Source of the DNA: Brachynemurus nebulosus
Taxonomy: Eukaryota; Arthropoda; Insecta; Neuroptera; Myrmeleontidae
Direction: 5' to 3'
Assembly: GCA_035578155.1 (NCBI GenBank)
Contig: JAPWDM010000001.1
Location: 84,228,150-84,292,149 of the forward strand
DNA: 64,000 bases
A model generated the notes under the pieces. That model saw nothing but the letters and a program-made list of their open reading frames with translations. It made no database searches and was not told the DNA's origin. The translations under genes were made by a program, and so were the position numbers. Positions 41,290 through 52,286 of the stretch are shown in pieces. The first letter of the stretch is position 1, and every line of letters starts with the position of its first letter.

Positions 41290-42074
41290 TTTTAATATTT
41301 TAGCCCCACCCGCACCATTTTTAAACTACAATTTCATGCTTTTTCAACGATTTTGAAGTTTTTGTCACGCGTACAGGTCACTCAAATAAACTTAGAGGGC
41401 TGAAATTTTGCATTCGGATTAATTTAATATCAAAAGTGTGCCTTTTGGGGGTCTCAACTTTTAACCCTTACTCCCCACCATTTTTATACCAAAAAAAACA
41501 TGAGTTTTCTTGTTTTTTAGCAGTTTTGTCAAGATCAAAATCTTCCCAAAGAACCTAGAGGGCTGAAATTTTGGAAGTTTGAACTTTTAATCCTTACCCC
41601 CACGATTTTTACGCCAATATTTCCTTGATTTTTTTTTTGGGGTTTTTTTCTAACACGCCTAGAGACTCTGTGAGTAAACCTAGAGGGCTGAAATTTTGTA
41701 CATGTATTGAGTTAATATCCAGTTAGTGCATTTTAGGGATTCAACATTACCTTGCTCCCCCCCCCCCCGCCCAACTTCTCGCATTTTTACATCAGAATTC
41801 AATGGTATTGTTATATCTGTTGAAAATGATTTATTTTAATACTAATACAAGTAGGCATAGTAAATTTAATACGCTGGCAATGAGGTGTGGCATACAGCTT
41901 CCTCGTACCCGTAAAAGAAAATTCTACCAAATATTATATTTTCGCCTTAAAGTTCCTAAAAAATTGTTGTAACTCAAAATACTTAAATAATAGCAAAAAT
42001 ATTTTAGAAACTAACCCCCAAAATACTTTAAAAATTTGAGTGGGACTAGCAGTACATAAGATGTTGACGTTTAA

Positions 42075-42375
42075 TGGGATTTCATGGTAGCGCCGTGGAT
42101 AATATTACTCCGAATGCAATGAAATTTGTAGGGAAGCATCTATGAACCAGACCGCATAACTTCTGACAATTTCATAAAAAAGAAGTGAATAGTTCAGATG
42201 TTCCACTTGGTGCAATTTAGTATATTAATGGAATGACATGCTAGCGGCGTAGCTACCTTTACTCCGATTTCGATTAAATTCATAGGGGACCATCTAGGAA
42301 CCAAACTGCATAATTTCTGAAAATTTCATTTAAAAACAATCGAATAGTTCAGAAGTTATGCCACTTGGTGCAAAC
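42075..42375. repeat. Tandem duplication, about 150 bp unit
   Basis: Two diverged units (about 42075-42215 and 42235-42375) share ACTCCGAT/ACTCCGAA, TTCATAGGGGACCATCTA, AATTTCTGAAAATTTCAT and CCACTTGGTGCAA. Followed by a GACGGACGGACAGAC tract. Confidence 0.75.
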
Positions 42376-42404
42376 TGGCGACACACAGACGGACGGACAG
42401 ACAC

Positions 42405-42653
42405 TAGTGATGGAGAACTACCGATAGTCCCGACTATCGATAGTTATCGATAGTTTTTTGACTTGAGCGGTATTTGGATAGCCGGCGAGCAAAAAAAAAA
42501 AAAAAGTCGCCGGAAATTTGCTTAAAATGGTTGTTTTTATATCTCTGGCTATAATTTTCGAAAACTATCGATAGTAAAAAAAATATCGATAGTTTTTGAT
42601 AGTCAAAACTATCGACAGTTATCGATAGTGCTATCGATAGTTCTCCACCACTA
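42405..42653. mobile_element. 249 bp hAT-like MITE
   Basis: Ends TAGTGATGGAGAACTA and TAGTTCTCCACCACTA form an inverted repeat. ACAGACAC flanks both sides (42397-42404 and 42654-42661), a perfect 8 bp duplication. The interior is largely ACTATCGATAGTT palindromes at both ends. Confidence 0.93.
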
Positions 42654-42789
42654 ACAGACACCAAACCAAAATTGTTTAGGAAGCTCTAAAACGTAAAATG
42701 CGTGTAAAAAATTTTATTTTGCAGGGAAAAATTTTTTTAATTTTCAAAAGTGATCACAATGCTTTCGCTACTTTAGTAGTCTCGGAAGC

Positions 42790-44273
42790 AAAAAAAAAAA
42801 AAAAAACGCCGTGAGCAGCGGAGCCCCATCACGGAAGTCGAATTTTTCCTTTCATCTTCGGTATTGAGTGTCTACAAGCGAAATATAATTGAAAGTCCAC
42901 AAGCGATTTGTCATTTTGGTGGTTTCAAAACTGATGATGAGTGTCCGGTTGATCGGGGCTTTAAAAAAAGGTTTTAAGTTTTTAAAGGCTGAATCTCAGC
43001 AAATTTCAATTTTGTGCCGATAGCAGTTAACAGGGAAAAAGCCAACACAATTCGTACGAGGGCATTCCTACCCATGCTTATCCGCCAATTGCCTTTGTGT
43101 TTTATTTTTAAATATTAAAAAAGGAACTTAAATAGTAAACTGGAAGGCGTTTATGAAGATATTTTCTTTCCAAAAAAATCCAAAATTTCTATTTTATAAA
43201 TAATAACAATCCAAAATTCCTAATTTACAAATAAACAGTGACTTTTAATAACATTTTTAAATTACTTAATATGTATGTATTTCATTTGTTATAAAAGTAA
43301 ATTCACTTTTTTTTTAATTTGTTAAACTTACTATTCGCCTACTTGTATTTAGAATAAAAATAATGCATTTAAAACACATTTAACAATAGCATTCAATTCC
43401 GATGTAAAAATGGGAGTAGTGGGGGGAAAAGTAATGTGGACTACCTAAAAGGTACTAGCTTGATACTAACTGAATACACGTACAAAATTTCAGCCCTCTA
43501 GGTTTCCTTAGAGAGTCTCTAGACGCGTTAGAAAACAAGCAAAAAAATTAAGGAAATATTGGCGTAAAAATCGTGGGGGGTAAGGGTTAAAAGTTGAAAA
43601 GGGTTAAAAGAAGTGTCTGGCCATTAGCTTAACCTGTACACAAAATTTCAGCCCTCTAGGTTTATTTGGGGAGATTTGGCCCTCTAGGTCTTTTTGGTAT
43701 AAAAATGGTGGGGGTGGGGGTTAAAAATTGAGACACCCAAAAGGCACCCCCTTGATACTAACTCAATCCGAATGCAAAATTTCAGCCCTCTAGGTTTATT
43801 TGTGTGACCTGCGCGAGTGGTACAAACTTCGAAAACGTCGAAAAAGCATGAAATTGTAGCTTAAAAATTAGGGGGGTGGGTGTAAAATATTAAAACCTTC
43901 AAAAAGCACAACCTAGGTATGAACTCTATCAACACACCAAATTTCAACCCTCTACGTTAATTTTGGGGGGCTGGGGGCGTGTTAGATCCAGCGAAAATCG
44001 TTTTTTCCCCCTCTGCTCCCACCAAATCATCCTAGGAAGCTGAGTTTTGGATATGTTGTAGATAATTGACCGAAACATTATCTCCAACTGGTTTGGAAAA
44101 GTTTTATTGTTTTCCGCCCCCCACCACCCCCTTAAAGGTTGGGTCGGATCCAAAATTTGCCCAAAATTTGACCCCACTTTGATAGTATTGTTGTGCATCG
44201 GAATGAGCCCCATTTACCAAATTTGAGCTCTTAACTTTCATAGGGGGCCCCACACATATTAAAAGGTAGCGAG

Positions 44274-44342
<69 letters not shown>

Positions 44343-44945
44343 CATTTTTTTTCTACATATTCGTGTTCTACGGGTCCGAAAACGGATAGCGCCCCTACTC
44401 TCGCCGTTCTTGTCGTATAGACTGTATAAGTCTAATTTTTTCAAGGAAAAATTCGACTAAAAAGTGAATTTACTGTTATAATAAATATAATAAATATTGT
44501 AATTTAAAAAATATTATTAAAGTCAGTTTTTATTTATAAAATATGAATTTTGAATTTTTGGAAAGAAAAAATATCTTCATAAAGGCCTTCCAATTCACTA
44601 TTTAAGGTCCTTTTTTACTTTAATATTTAAAACTAAACACAAAGGCTATTAGCGGATAAGCATGGGTAGGAATAGGAATGCCCTCGTACGAATTGTGTTG
44701 GCTTTTTTCCTGCTAACTGCTATGGACACAAAATCGAAATTTACTGAGACTCAGCCCTTTAAATCTTAAACCCTTTTTTTAAAGTCTGAATCAGCCGGCC
44801 ATTTATCATCAGTTTTGAAAACACCAAATTGACAATCCGCCTGTACCCTTTCAAACACATTTAGATATCTTGAAAATACCGAAGATGTAACGAAAAATTC
44901 GACTTCCGTGATGGGGCCCCGCTGCTCACGGCGTTTTTTTTCTTG
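42790..44945. repeat. Inverted repeat pair B/B'
   Basis: Arms of about 450-480 bases, 42790-43270 and 44500-44945, are inverted copies (shared GACTTCCGTGATGGGG, ACACAATTCGTACGAGGGCA, GATAAGCATGGGTAGGAAT). Arm A' of the other pair lies between them, so the two pairs are interleaved (A B A' B'). Confidence 0.85.
44278..44338. repeat. (TA)n microsatellite
   Basis: About 60 bases of TA. Its flanks do not match the palindromic family. Confidence 0.95.
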
Positions 44946-45127
44946 GCAGTTATATTTCTTAGGAGAAAAGAAAAAAATATGAAAAAATTACTACTCCCGA
45001 ATTTTGTTTTTTGCACATCACTTATATTTTGAGAGGAATAAATATATAAATTAATTAATTAATGGCGCCATGAGTTTAAAAAGTTTGGAACTCCTGCTCT
45101 ATTGTATTTAATGTTCAGAGAAATTAC

Positions 45128-46140
45128 ACAGGCCTGCAAAATTAAGGTCATAAAAAACTTTTTTAATGTTAATAGGTGATCTTTATATTTTTTTGGGTGC
45201 TAAATCCAAATTTGGATTTCATTATTTTGTATCACCCACAGTTTTGTCACATTTTGGCTATGTCAGATTTAATGAAATATGCTAATATTCTATAGGAATG
45301 GAAAAAAAATAACTTGTACAAGACAAACAGAACTTTATTTTAACACATAAAATATATTTTTATTCCTAATACTAAGTTTTATGAAGGTTTTAAGAGTCCA
45401 TGGGCTTATATTTTCTTTCTCTCTTTTCTTTGAAGCTTCGGATGTGGCTCTTCTTCTGTGTGCCGCTTGCTGACTTTCTCGGTGAAAGGACCAATAGTAA
45501 TCACCCATCATCCTGGTGTTCCAATATCCCTGATAGCGTTTTTCCATTATCTTGATATCCTGGTGGAAACGTTCTCCTTGTTCCTCACTGACAGCTCCTA
45601 AATTGTCCAGAAAGTAGTCTAGCTGGCTGTTTAAAAATGAACCTTTAAGCTCGTTAAACATCCCAAATTCTTGAAGCGATTAAGCATATTAGATACAATG
45701 GTTATATTATAGTCTGGGTCTTTTTTGTTACCCCAAAACTTGTTAACAACTTCCTTGAAAGCAATCCAAGCGTCTTTCTCTTTCACTGTTATATGTAATT
45801 CAAAATCAGAGTCAAATATCATTTTTCTTATATCAGGGCCAATGAAGACGCCCTCTTGTAACTTTGCTTCTGATAAATGCGGGAACTTTGAGCTAAGATA
45901 TTGGAATTATAAAATATTATATTCATTATACGATATTGGATCGCTGGCTTTCGCATATTTGATATTATATTGATTGCATTAATTTTCTGAACTATTTTTT
46001 GAATATAAAGGTTTATGATGCAAAATGTAGGGAAATGGTGGGTGATACAGCAATTTTATTGTTATTTTCAGATTCAGCACACTAAAATCCATAAAAATAT
46101 GGTTAAAGTATTAAAAAAGTTTTTTAGTCGTTGGCCTGTG
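45128..46140 (-). mobile_element. About 1 kb CACTA/EnSpm-like element (tentative)
   Basis: The left end CACAGGCCTGCAAAATTAAG and right end GTCGTTGGCCTGTG share CACAGGCC, and both continue inward to an AAAAAACTTTTTTAAT block in inverted orientation. TTA lies on both sides, a possible 3 bp duplication. CAC-starting TIRs with 3 bp duplications are typical of CACTA elements, but the encoded fragment is not a recognised CACTA transposase. Confidence 0.55.
45335..45822 (-). pseudogene. Fragment of an unassigned transposon-associated arthropod protein
   Basis: Two overlapping pieces in different frames: 45822-45631 (FELHITVKEKDAWIAFKEVV, NMLNRFKNLGC) and 45661-45335 (LDYFLDNLGAVSEEQGERFH, DIKIMEKRYQGYWNTRMMGD, YYWSFHRE, ending in a basic tail). 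I recognise the GERFHQDI..MEKRYQG.W pattern as one that recurs in arthropod annotations as an uncharacterised protein, with no function I can name. The frame change near 45650 and the missing N-terminus show it is broken. It lies wholly within the TIR element 45128-46140. Confidence 0.7.
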
Positions 46141-46434
46141 TTATTAAGGAATAACAATAATTTTGTATTATGTTATACTAAGATTCTATGAATAACTGCA
46201 TAATAAAATTAGTCAAAAACGTTTTGTAAAATGCGTTTTTGTTTTATCAGTGTGCAGAGAACCTAAATTATTACAACTATATCCAATATCTTTTTAAATT
46301 CATTTTAAATGTAGAAAATATAACTGTTTTCATACTTTTAATTGTGTCACTTGTATCTTCCTAAACAGTTATTTAAATTTAAATAATATTAATTTAAACT
46401 AATCAAAAACCAATTTAAATTTAAATACCCCTGC

Positions 46435-46475
46435 CGCTGCACTCTGCATAACATAGCAAATTTCTAAGGACTTAC
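46435..46475. repeat. Terminus of palindromic family
   Basis: ATACCCCTGCCGCTGCACTC then TGCATAACATAGCAAATTTC, matching the left end of 56012-56507. No central part follows. Confidence 0.7.
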
Positions 46476-46974
46476 ATTTTTGAGAATAAAATTTTCAAAA
46501 TATGTACATACTATAATACAATAATATTGGGGTTTTGTTGAGTGTATGGATCAAGTAGTACAATAAGAGAAATGCATAAGCTGAGATTCTACTATTTTCT
46601 TACATTTTTGTAAGAGTTTACTCAACTTTTTTTTTAAAATGTGAGAATTGTGAGACTTTACTGAAGTAAAAAAGAATATGTTGTTATATACACACAGTAT
46701 ACACACATACAAATCTCGGATAAACGCAGGTAAACCTTGCTGTCATAAATAAACTGGACAATAGAATTATCATCTTTTTGTGTTATCTTTTACTTTCAAT
46801 AAGAGTAATAAATTTTTTTTTCTCTTTAAAATTTAGATTTCTTAACAAAAATGGATAATTTTTAAATAGGTAACAGGTCAAAATAAAACAACATATTTTT
46901 TTTTATTATTATTATGTATTAATATTTAAATAACTATAATTACAATGGTTCTGTAACAAGTAAACCGCGGACAA

Positions 46975-47115
46975 TTCAACCGCGACAGTTCGACCGACGA
47001 CAGTTCAACCTGACGACGGATCAACCGACGACAGATTAGCCGATGACAATTCAACCTCACGACAGTTTAACCAAACGACAATTGAACCGTAGAACAGTTA
47101 AACCACAGGACATTT
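46975..47115. repeat. Minisatellite, about 15-16 bp unit, nine copies
   Basis: Imperfect units of the type CGACAGTTCAACC, for example GACAATTCAACCG, GACAGTTCGACCGAC, GACAGTTTAACCAAA and GACAATTGAACCGTA. Confidence 0.85.
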
Positions 47116-47139
47116 TAACTGCTAACACTAATATATATC

Positions 47140-47317
47140 TAAATCCAACCTGAACTAACCCAACTCAATAGATTATAAACAAATCCAACCTAACCTAACC
47201 AAACCCACCCTAAATTAATCAAACTCAACAAATCATAAATAAAAGCAATCTAACCTAACCAAACACAACTTAACCAAATAAAACCTGACTTAACCAAACC
47301 CAACCTAAACTAACATG
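47140..47317. repeat. Degenerate AACCTAACC-rich tract
   Basis: Many AACC/CCTAACC units, for example ATCCAACCTAACCTAACC near 47186, related to but not a clean run of the insect telomere unit (CCTAA). It has two diverged sub-blocks of about 65 bases (AACAAATCCAACC.. and AATAAAAGCAATC..). Confidence 0.7.
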
Positions 47318-47318
47318 T

Positions 47319-47474
47319 ATGCACAATGTTGCTAAATTTTTAAATGAACATGAAGAACAACCATCAGTATTGGCTCCCCAAGAAGAGCTGATGATTGTGA
47401 TACCATTGGACATAGACGCCAACGTTATCATAGAAAGAGGACGGGAGAGGAGGGAAGAGTTCAGCTCTTTCTGA
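47319..47474 (+). CDS. Small ORF, 51 codons, unknown
   Basis: ATG at 47319 to TGA at 47472-47474. The peptide is acidic and charged: MHNVAKFLNEHEEQPSVL, then QEELMIVIPLDIDANV and RGRERREEF. Its codon use is less AT-rich than the surrounding sequence, which is why I list it. I do not recognise it. It could be a captured exon or remnant inside the foldback spacer, or chance. Confidence 0.25.
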   Translation: MHNVAKFLNEHEEQPSVLAPQEELMIVIPLDIDANVIIERGRERREEFSSF

Positions 47475-47910
47475 GTTATGTCAAGCTTCTCGCAAATGAG
47501 CGATATATAATCATTAACAAAAAATTTTCTCCGTTTTTCAGAGGCGTGGTGAGCATAACTGGCGCCCGGTGTGTGATACTTTATTTACGCCCCCCTTAAC
47601 TTCTAAAATTTTAAAAATTTTAGGTAGTGGAACGGTGTATTTAAAATTTCGGAAAAATTTCTTTCTGGTAAATTTGTTTTTTAAATTTTCCCCTTTTCTA
47701 CATTTTTTTAGATAAAACAATATAAGTTTTTATAGCCTTATCAATAAACTTTTTTCTATTTTTATTCAATTTTTATTGCACACTGACAAAAATGTATTTC
47801 TAAAAACATAAAATTAATACTGATTTATACATAAAATAAATAAGTTCAGTTCTTTAAAACCATTAAAAATTTTTCTTACAGTGATGAAAGTTGATTATTA
47901 TTATTACCTA

Positions 47911-48143
47911 TAGGGTAAAAGCCCTCTTTGTGGAACGGTATCTAATATTGGAACAGTTTTGACATTTACATATTTATTTCTTTAATTAAGTAAGGAAACT
48001 TTAAATCCGAGGTGAATTTAAATTGAAAGCAATCATTCTATTAATAATAATTTTTGTTATCAGACGTTTCTTTCAGAAATAACTTCATTAATATGTAAAT
48101 GTTCATAATTAGATACCGTTCCACAAAGGAGGCTTTTATCCTA
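47911..48143. mobile_element. 233 bp MITE with about 36 bp TIRs
   Basis: TAGGGTAAAAGCCCTCTTTG continuing to GGAACGGTATCTAAT, with the inverted copy ATTAGATACCGTTCCACAAA ending TTTTATCCTA. No coding capacity. Confidence 0.88.
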
Positions 48144-48662
48144 GCTATTTATCGCAAATTAACTTTTGTCAGAAGCTTTTTTGAAAATTTTACTAATGTG
48201 CAGTGTGCATTTTTCAGCGTGCACTGTAATAATATAAACATTTTTGTATAGCTGTATACAATAATTGTAATTATAGCTATTTAAATATTTTTTTTTTTTT
48301 TTTTTTTTAATAATAATTTTATTGGCCTTGTACACATTTAAATATTAATACATAATAATAGTAAGGAAAATATGTCTGTTTTATTTTGACCAGTTACCTA
48401 TTTAAAAATTGTCCATTTTTGTTAAGAAATCTAAATTTAAAAAAAAAAAAATTTTAATTTATTACTTTTATTGGAAGTAAAAGATAATACAAAAAAATGA
48501 TAATTCTATTGTCCAGTTTATTTATGACAGCAAGGCTTACCTGCGTTTATCCGAGATTTGTATGTGTGTACTGTGTGTATATAACAACATATACTTTTTT
48601 ACTTGAGTAAAGTCTCATAATTCTCACATTTAAAAAAAAAAAAAGTTGAGTAAACTCTTACA

Positions 48663-50344
48663 AAAATGTAAACAAATACTCATACTAAAGATTATGTATA
48701 TCGTTCAATAAAATTACATAACATCCACTTACAATTAGACCGCAAGATAATCGCAAAATGATCGTACTGATCTGTCCATAAAATTACTTAGTTTTTTTTT
48801 TAAATTAAATAAGTTTTTTGTTATAAAAATTTATTTTATTGCCCTTATATATCTATCATCTGAGTATTTCAGAACTTTTTATTACTTTACATCAGGGGTT
48901 CCCAAATTGACTATCTTGCTAGAAAAAGGGAAAATAAGATTAATAGTTTCAGGTTCGGTGAAAGTAAAAAAAAGTGGCTGTGAAACTGCTTTTTTTGTTA
49001 GTCAGTTACACTTTTTGGGGAAAAATGAAGAAATACGAAAAAATTAGCAATATATAACTCTGGTCATAATTTATTTTTTTAATCTCGAACTAAAGTCTTC
49101 ACACAATGAGGCAAGTAGTGACTGTAATAGCTGAATTTTCCTTCTGGAAATTCGCTAAAAGTTATAGCGTATTACTGTACACAAATTAATAATGATAAAC
49201 AACTGATTGAATTAATTCAATGAACATATTTTGTCTTACATGTAATTAATTTCCATAAGACTTTTTTCCAGTACACTTATTACATTGTATTTGTTTTGTA
49301 TCAAAAAAATGACTATGATCAATCATAATTTAACCCCTTTAAGGCAACTTTTTCTTGAAGACGAAACAATTTATTTTTTTGTGTATGACTTAAAACACTT
49401 AAAAATATATTTTATTAAAATATATAAAATAAAATAATTTGTATAGTCAGCAGAAAATCAAGTAAGAGATGCGCTGAAACGTATTTTTGATTGGGTCATT
49501 CAACAATGTACACTAAACATTGCGTCTGTGGTTACCAAACGGTGGGCCAGTCAATTTTTCATCAAATAATATTTTATGAAATGTTCTCGTTTTTCTCATT
49601 TTCGTTTTTAGAATATTTGAAAAAAGATTACATTTAAGATGTTTATAATAATAAAAATAAATTATTGTTATTATGAGTTTTTTCAACTTTTATTAAATTT
49701 CTGCAGAAACAGGATAATAAATTCTTTTATTACTCAACCACTTTCTATAATTTATTTCTGGACCTTTTTGAAAAATTTTATTGCATAAGTTTATTTACCT
49801 TATTCACCTAAAGTTCTTAGATATGAAATAATTAAAATTTGTCTCCCCTGCGGTGTCGGTGCCTTTACATCAATTTACAGAATTATCTTAAAATAATTTG
49901 AATTACTTTCAAAAACTACCATTTTCTGCTAAAAATTACTATTTAGTTACTGTGTAATCAGTGCATTCGTACAGAGTTTAACAATTAAAATTCAATGGTA
50001 TTCAGTTTCCTTTGAACTATTTCTTACTTTGAATATTACACTTCTATTTCTTAATAAAATGTTCCTAAAAAAAAATAATAATTTATATTTCTCTATACTT
50101 TCTCTATACTCCTATGAATCAATTGTTTGAGTGTCGCAGATTTATTCAATTCTTAACAACAGTTATAAAAGTGTCATATTTTTTTGTATGGTCAGTGTAT
50201 TAAACGAAAACAGAAAAATCATATATAAATATATTTTTTATCATACCCCTCAAATCTCTATATTATAAGAAAAGGATAGTCAGTTATTAAAAACTTGTAC
50301 ATATTTATTATACTTGTTTCACCTTTTGTATTTGATACAAACTC
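48663..50344. other. AT-rich stretch without a recognised gene
   Basis: CAGGGGTTCCCAAATTG at about 48894 looks like one hAT-type terminus, and GGTTACCAAACGGTGGGCC at about 49530 could be a decayed partner, but no clean pair or target duplication is seen. The rest is plain AT-rich sequence. Confidence 0.4.
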
Positions 50345-50487
50345 TGAAGCGTTGTTCACATATAAGTAAGTAGATTAGTAGTTAGTAGAACAACTTAGTA
50401 AAACAACTTAGTAACTTAGTAAAACAACTTAGTAACTTAGTAGAACAACTTAGTAGTAAGTGGAACAGGAAAAAATATAACAGTCAA

Positions 50488-50641
50488 TGGTATGCATACG
50501 GTTGAGTATTGTGAGACTCTGCTCAAGTGAATATGAATATGTTGTCAGATACATGCACCCTGATACACACAGATGTATATATGACAACATATTCATATTC
50601 ACTTGAACAAAGTCTCACAGTACTCAACTTTATGCATGCCA
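50488..50641. repeat. Small palindrome
   Basis: GTGAGACTCTGCTCAAGTGA and AATATGAATATGTTGTCA on the left are complemented on the right by TGACAACATATTCATATT and TCACTTGAACAAAGTCTCAC. The loop is about 30 bases. Its wording resembles the arms of 46616-48662. Confidence 0.85.
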
Positions 50642-51168
50642 TTGAAATATTCGTTTACCTGCAATAAACGTTTATTGTGAACAAAATACATACCCAATTG
50701 ATATCCAAAAGCCGTTTATTACCGCCCCATAAAACATTCTTATAATAAAACTGTTACATTAAATTTTAACAAGAAAAAAAAAACATACACTGTTAGAAAA
50801 AAGTAAGTGGTTGAATATGTTAAACTAGTATAAATTAATATAACTAAGAATATTATATTCATTGTTTTAAACATACAAATTGTACAGTATAGTAACTGTA
50901 AATATTATTGTGATATTTGAATATAAAAAAGCAGATTATGCCCTTTTTAGTGACATCAAAAATGATTATTAAAATGTTTGTGTTCCTTGTTATTCGCATT
51001 TAAATAACCATTTTACCCTGCTTACTAATTTAAGTGTTTCTATTTTTTTTTTTTTTTTTTTGGGCGTTTGTTTACGTCACATTTGATGTCGCGTTTATAG
51101 GCGGCTTGTTCATTTAGATTTGTTTATGAATTTTTGTATTTTTAAACAATTGATTTAACATGAATATT

Positions 51169-51734
51169 TTTATACTTTTAATTTCAAATGTTATCGAGTG
51201 CCTGTGAAACATTATTAGTGTATGGCGGATTTTTATCCGTATTTAAACATACACCAATATTCATATGTTCACTCAATGTTCAGCTTTGGCTGATACTTGA
51301 ACATTCGATGTACTTTGGCAAATGGCCAATTCATTATGTTAATTAAAATTGACATAGTGTTTGAAAAATTACCAAACCGGATCGGCTGGGACTCGAACCC
51401 GGATCTCTTGGTTACCAGCCAAGCGCCTTACCAACTAGGCCACCGATCACTTGTTCGAGTGCCACTAGTTGGTAAGGCGCTTGGCTGGTAACCAAGAGAT
51501 CCGGGTTCGAGTCCCAGCCGATCCGGTTTGGTAATTTTTCAAACACTATGTCAATTTTAATTAACATAATGAATTGGCCATTTGCCAAAGTACATCGAGT
51601 GTTCAAGTATCAGCCAAAGCTGAACATTGAGTGAACATATGAATATTGGTGTATGTTTAAATACGGATAAAAATCCGCCATACACTAATAATGTTTCACA
51701 GGCACTCGATAACATTTGAAATTAAAAGTATAAA
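51169..51734. repeat. Palindrome of two tRNA-Thr-derived SINE copies
   Basis: Arms 51169-51438 and 51464-51734 are near-perfect reverse complements about 270 bases long with a 25-base spacer. Each contains a tRNA-like segment, then GGTTTGGTAATTTTTCAAAC, and a tail through GAATTGGCCATTTGCCAAAG to CATTTGAAATTAAAAGTATA. The right arm's tRNA segment is truncated at CTAGTTGG, where the spacer starts. Confidence 0.92.
51379..51450 (-). repeat. tRNA-Thr-like SINE head
   Basis: The minus strand folds as a tRNA: D arm GCCT/AGGC, anticodon arm CTTGG-CTGGTAA-CCAAG (anticodon GGT, Thr), T loop TTCGAGT. The T stem CCGGG/CCCAG has a C-A mismatch and the acceptor pairs over six bases. GGT is not the usual eukaryotic Thr anticodon (AGT). 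It is embedded in repeated non-tRNA sequence, so I call it a SINE promoter region and not a working tRNA. Confidence 0.75.
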
Positions 51735-51802
51735 ACTGCGTCTCGCATTAGAGAGAGGTTGTGTTTGATTGATTACTGAATTGGAGTGGCACTCGAACAA
51801 GT

Positions 51803-51872
51803 GATCGGTGGCCTAGTTGGTAAGGCGCTTGGCTGGTAACCAAGAGATCCGGGTTCGAGTCCCAGCCGATCC
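51803..51872 (+). repeat. tRNA-Thr-like SINE head, third copy
   Basis: Same tRNA-like sequence as 51379-51450 in direct orientation, followed by the same GGTTTGGTAATTTTTCAAAC body, but the tail diverges after TCAATTTTAAT. A and B boxes (GGCCTAGTTGG and GGTTCGAGTCC) are intact. Confidence 0.8.
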
Positions 51873-52286
51873 GGTTTGGTAATTTTTCAAACACTATGTC
51901 AATTTTAATGAATATTTTTATTTTTATTTTGTTATTTATTCATTTATTTATTTCTTTAAAAAACTTACATTAAATTATTTTAATTTCACAGTTTTAGTAT
52001 TACAATGAAAAATTTCTAAAATTTCGCAATATTTTTTGCTATGTGTATACTATAATATGTAACTATCAAAAAAGTTTTGGAAATATTTTTAACAGTGTAG
52101 ATATATCTTTACAACATTCATATATTTATTGTTATAATACCTATTGTTATATTTTTTTCCTGTTCCACTTACTACTAAGTTGTTCTACTAAGCTACTAAG
52201 TTGTTTTACTAAGCTACTAAGTTGTTCTACTAACTACTAACTACTAATCTACTAATCTACTTACTTAGGTGTGAACAACGCTTTAC

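Larger units (their letters stand above)
41290..43960. repeat. Inverted repeat pair A/A' with internal short tandem units
   Basis: 41290-41800 and 43400-43960 are inverted copies. Each contains three to four units built around AGAGGGCTGAAATTTTG (left) or CAAAATTTCAGCCCTCTAGG (right) separated by 100-165 bases, and both carry a CCACCATTTTTATACC-type block. A C run lies at about 41757-41768. Confidence 0.8.
46616..48662. repeat. Foldback unit with arms of about 330-400 bp
   Basis: 46616-46945 and 48263-48662 are inverted copies (shared GTAAGAGTTTACTCAACTTT, AATATGTTGTTATATACACA, AAATCTCGGATAAACGCAGG, ACAATAGAATTATCA). The right arm has an extra partly duplicated stretch (about 48290-48350). 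The 1.3 kb spacer holds a 16 bp minisatellite, a CCTAACC-rich tract, a small ORF and a MITE. Confidence 0.85.
50345..52286. repeat. 1.9 kb unit with 140 bp inverted ends made of ACTTAGTA repeats
   Basis: 50345-50485 and 52143-52286 are inverted: AAGCGTTGTTCACA at the outer left and TGTGAACAACGCTT at the outer right. Next come TAAGTAAGTAGATTAGTAG and several ACAACTTAGTA units, then GTGGAACAGGAAAAA. The unit encloses a smaller palindrome (50488-50641) and the SINE palindrome. Confidence 0.88.

Noticed and set aside
47140..47317. Telomeric repeat (CCTAA)n
   Set aside because: The units are irregular AACC variants, not a clean pentamer array, and the tract lies inside a foldback spacer.
48894..49545. 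A complete hAT with CAGGGGTTCCCAAATTG end
   Set aside because: The possible right end is too diverged and no 8 bp duplication was found.
51803..51872. Functional tRNA-Thr gene
   Set aside because: Mismatch in the T stem, incomplete acceptor stem, non-standard GGT anticodon and three repeated copies with the same non-tRNA body point to a SINE.
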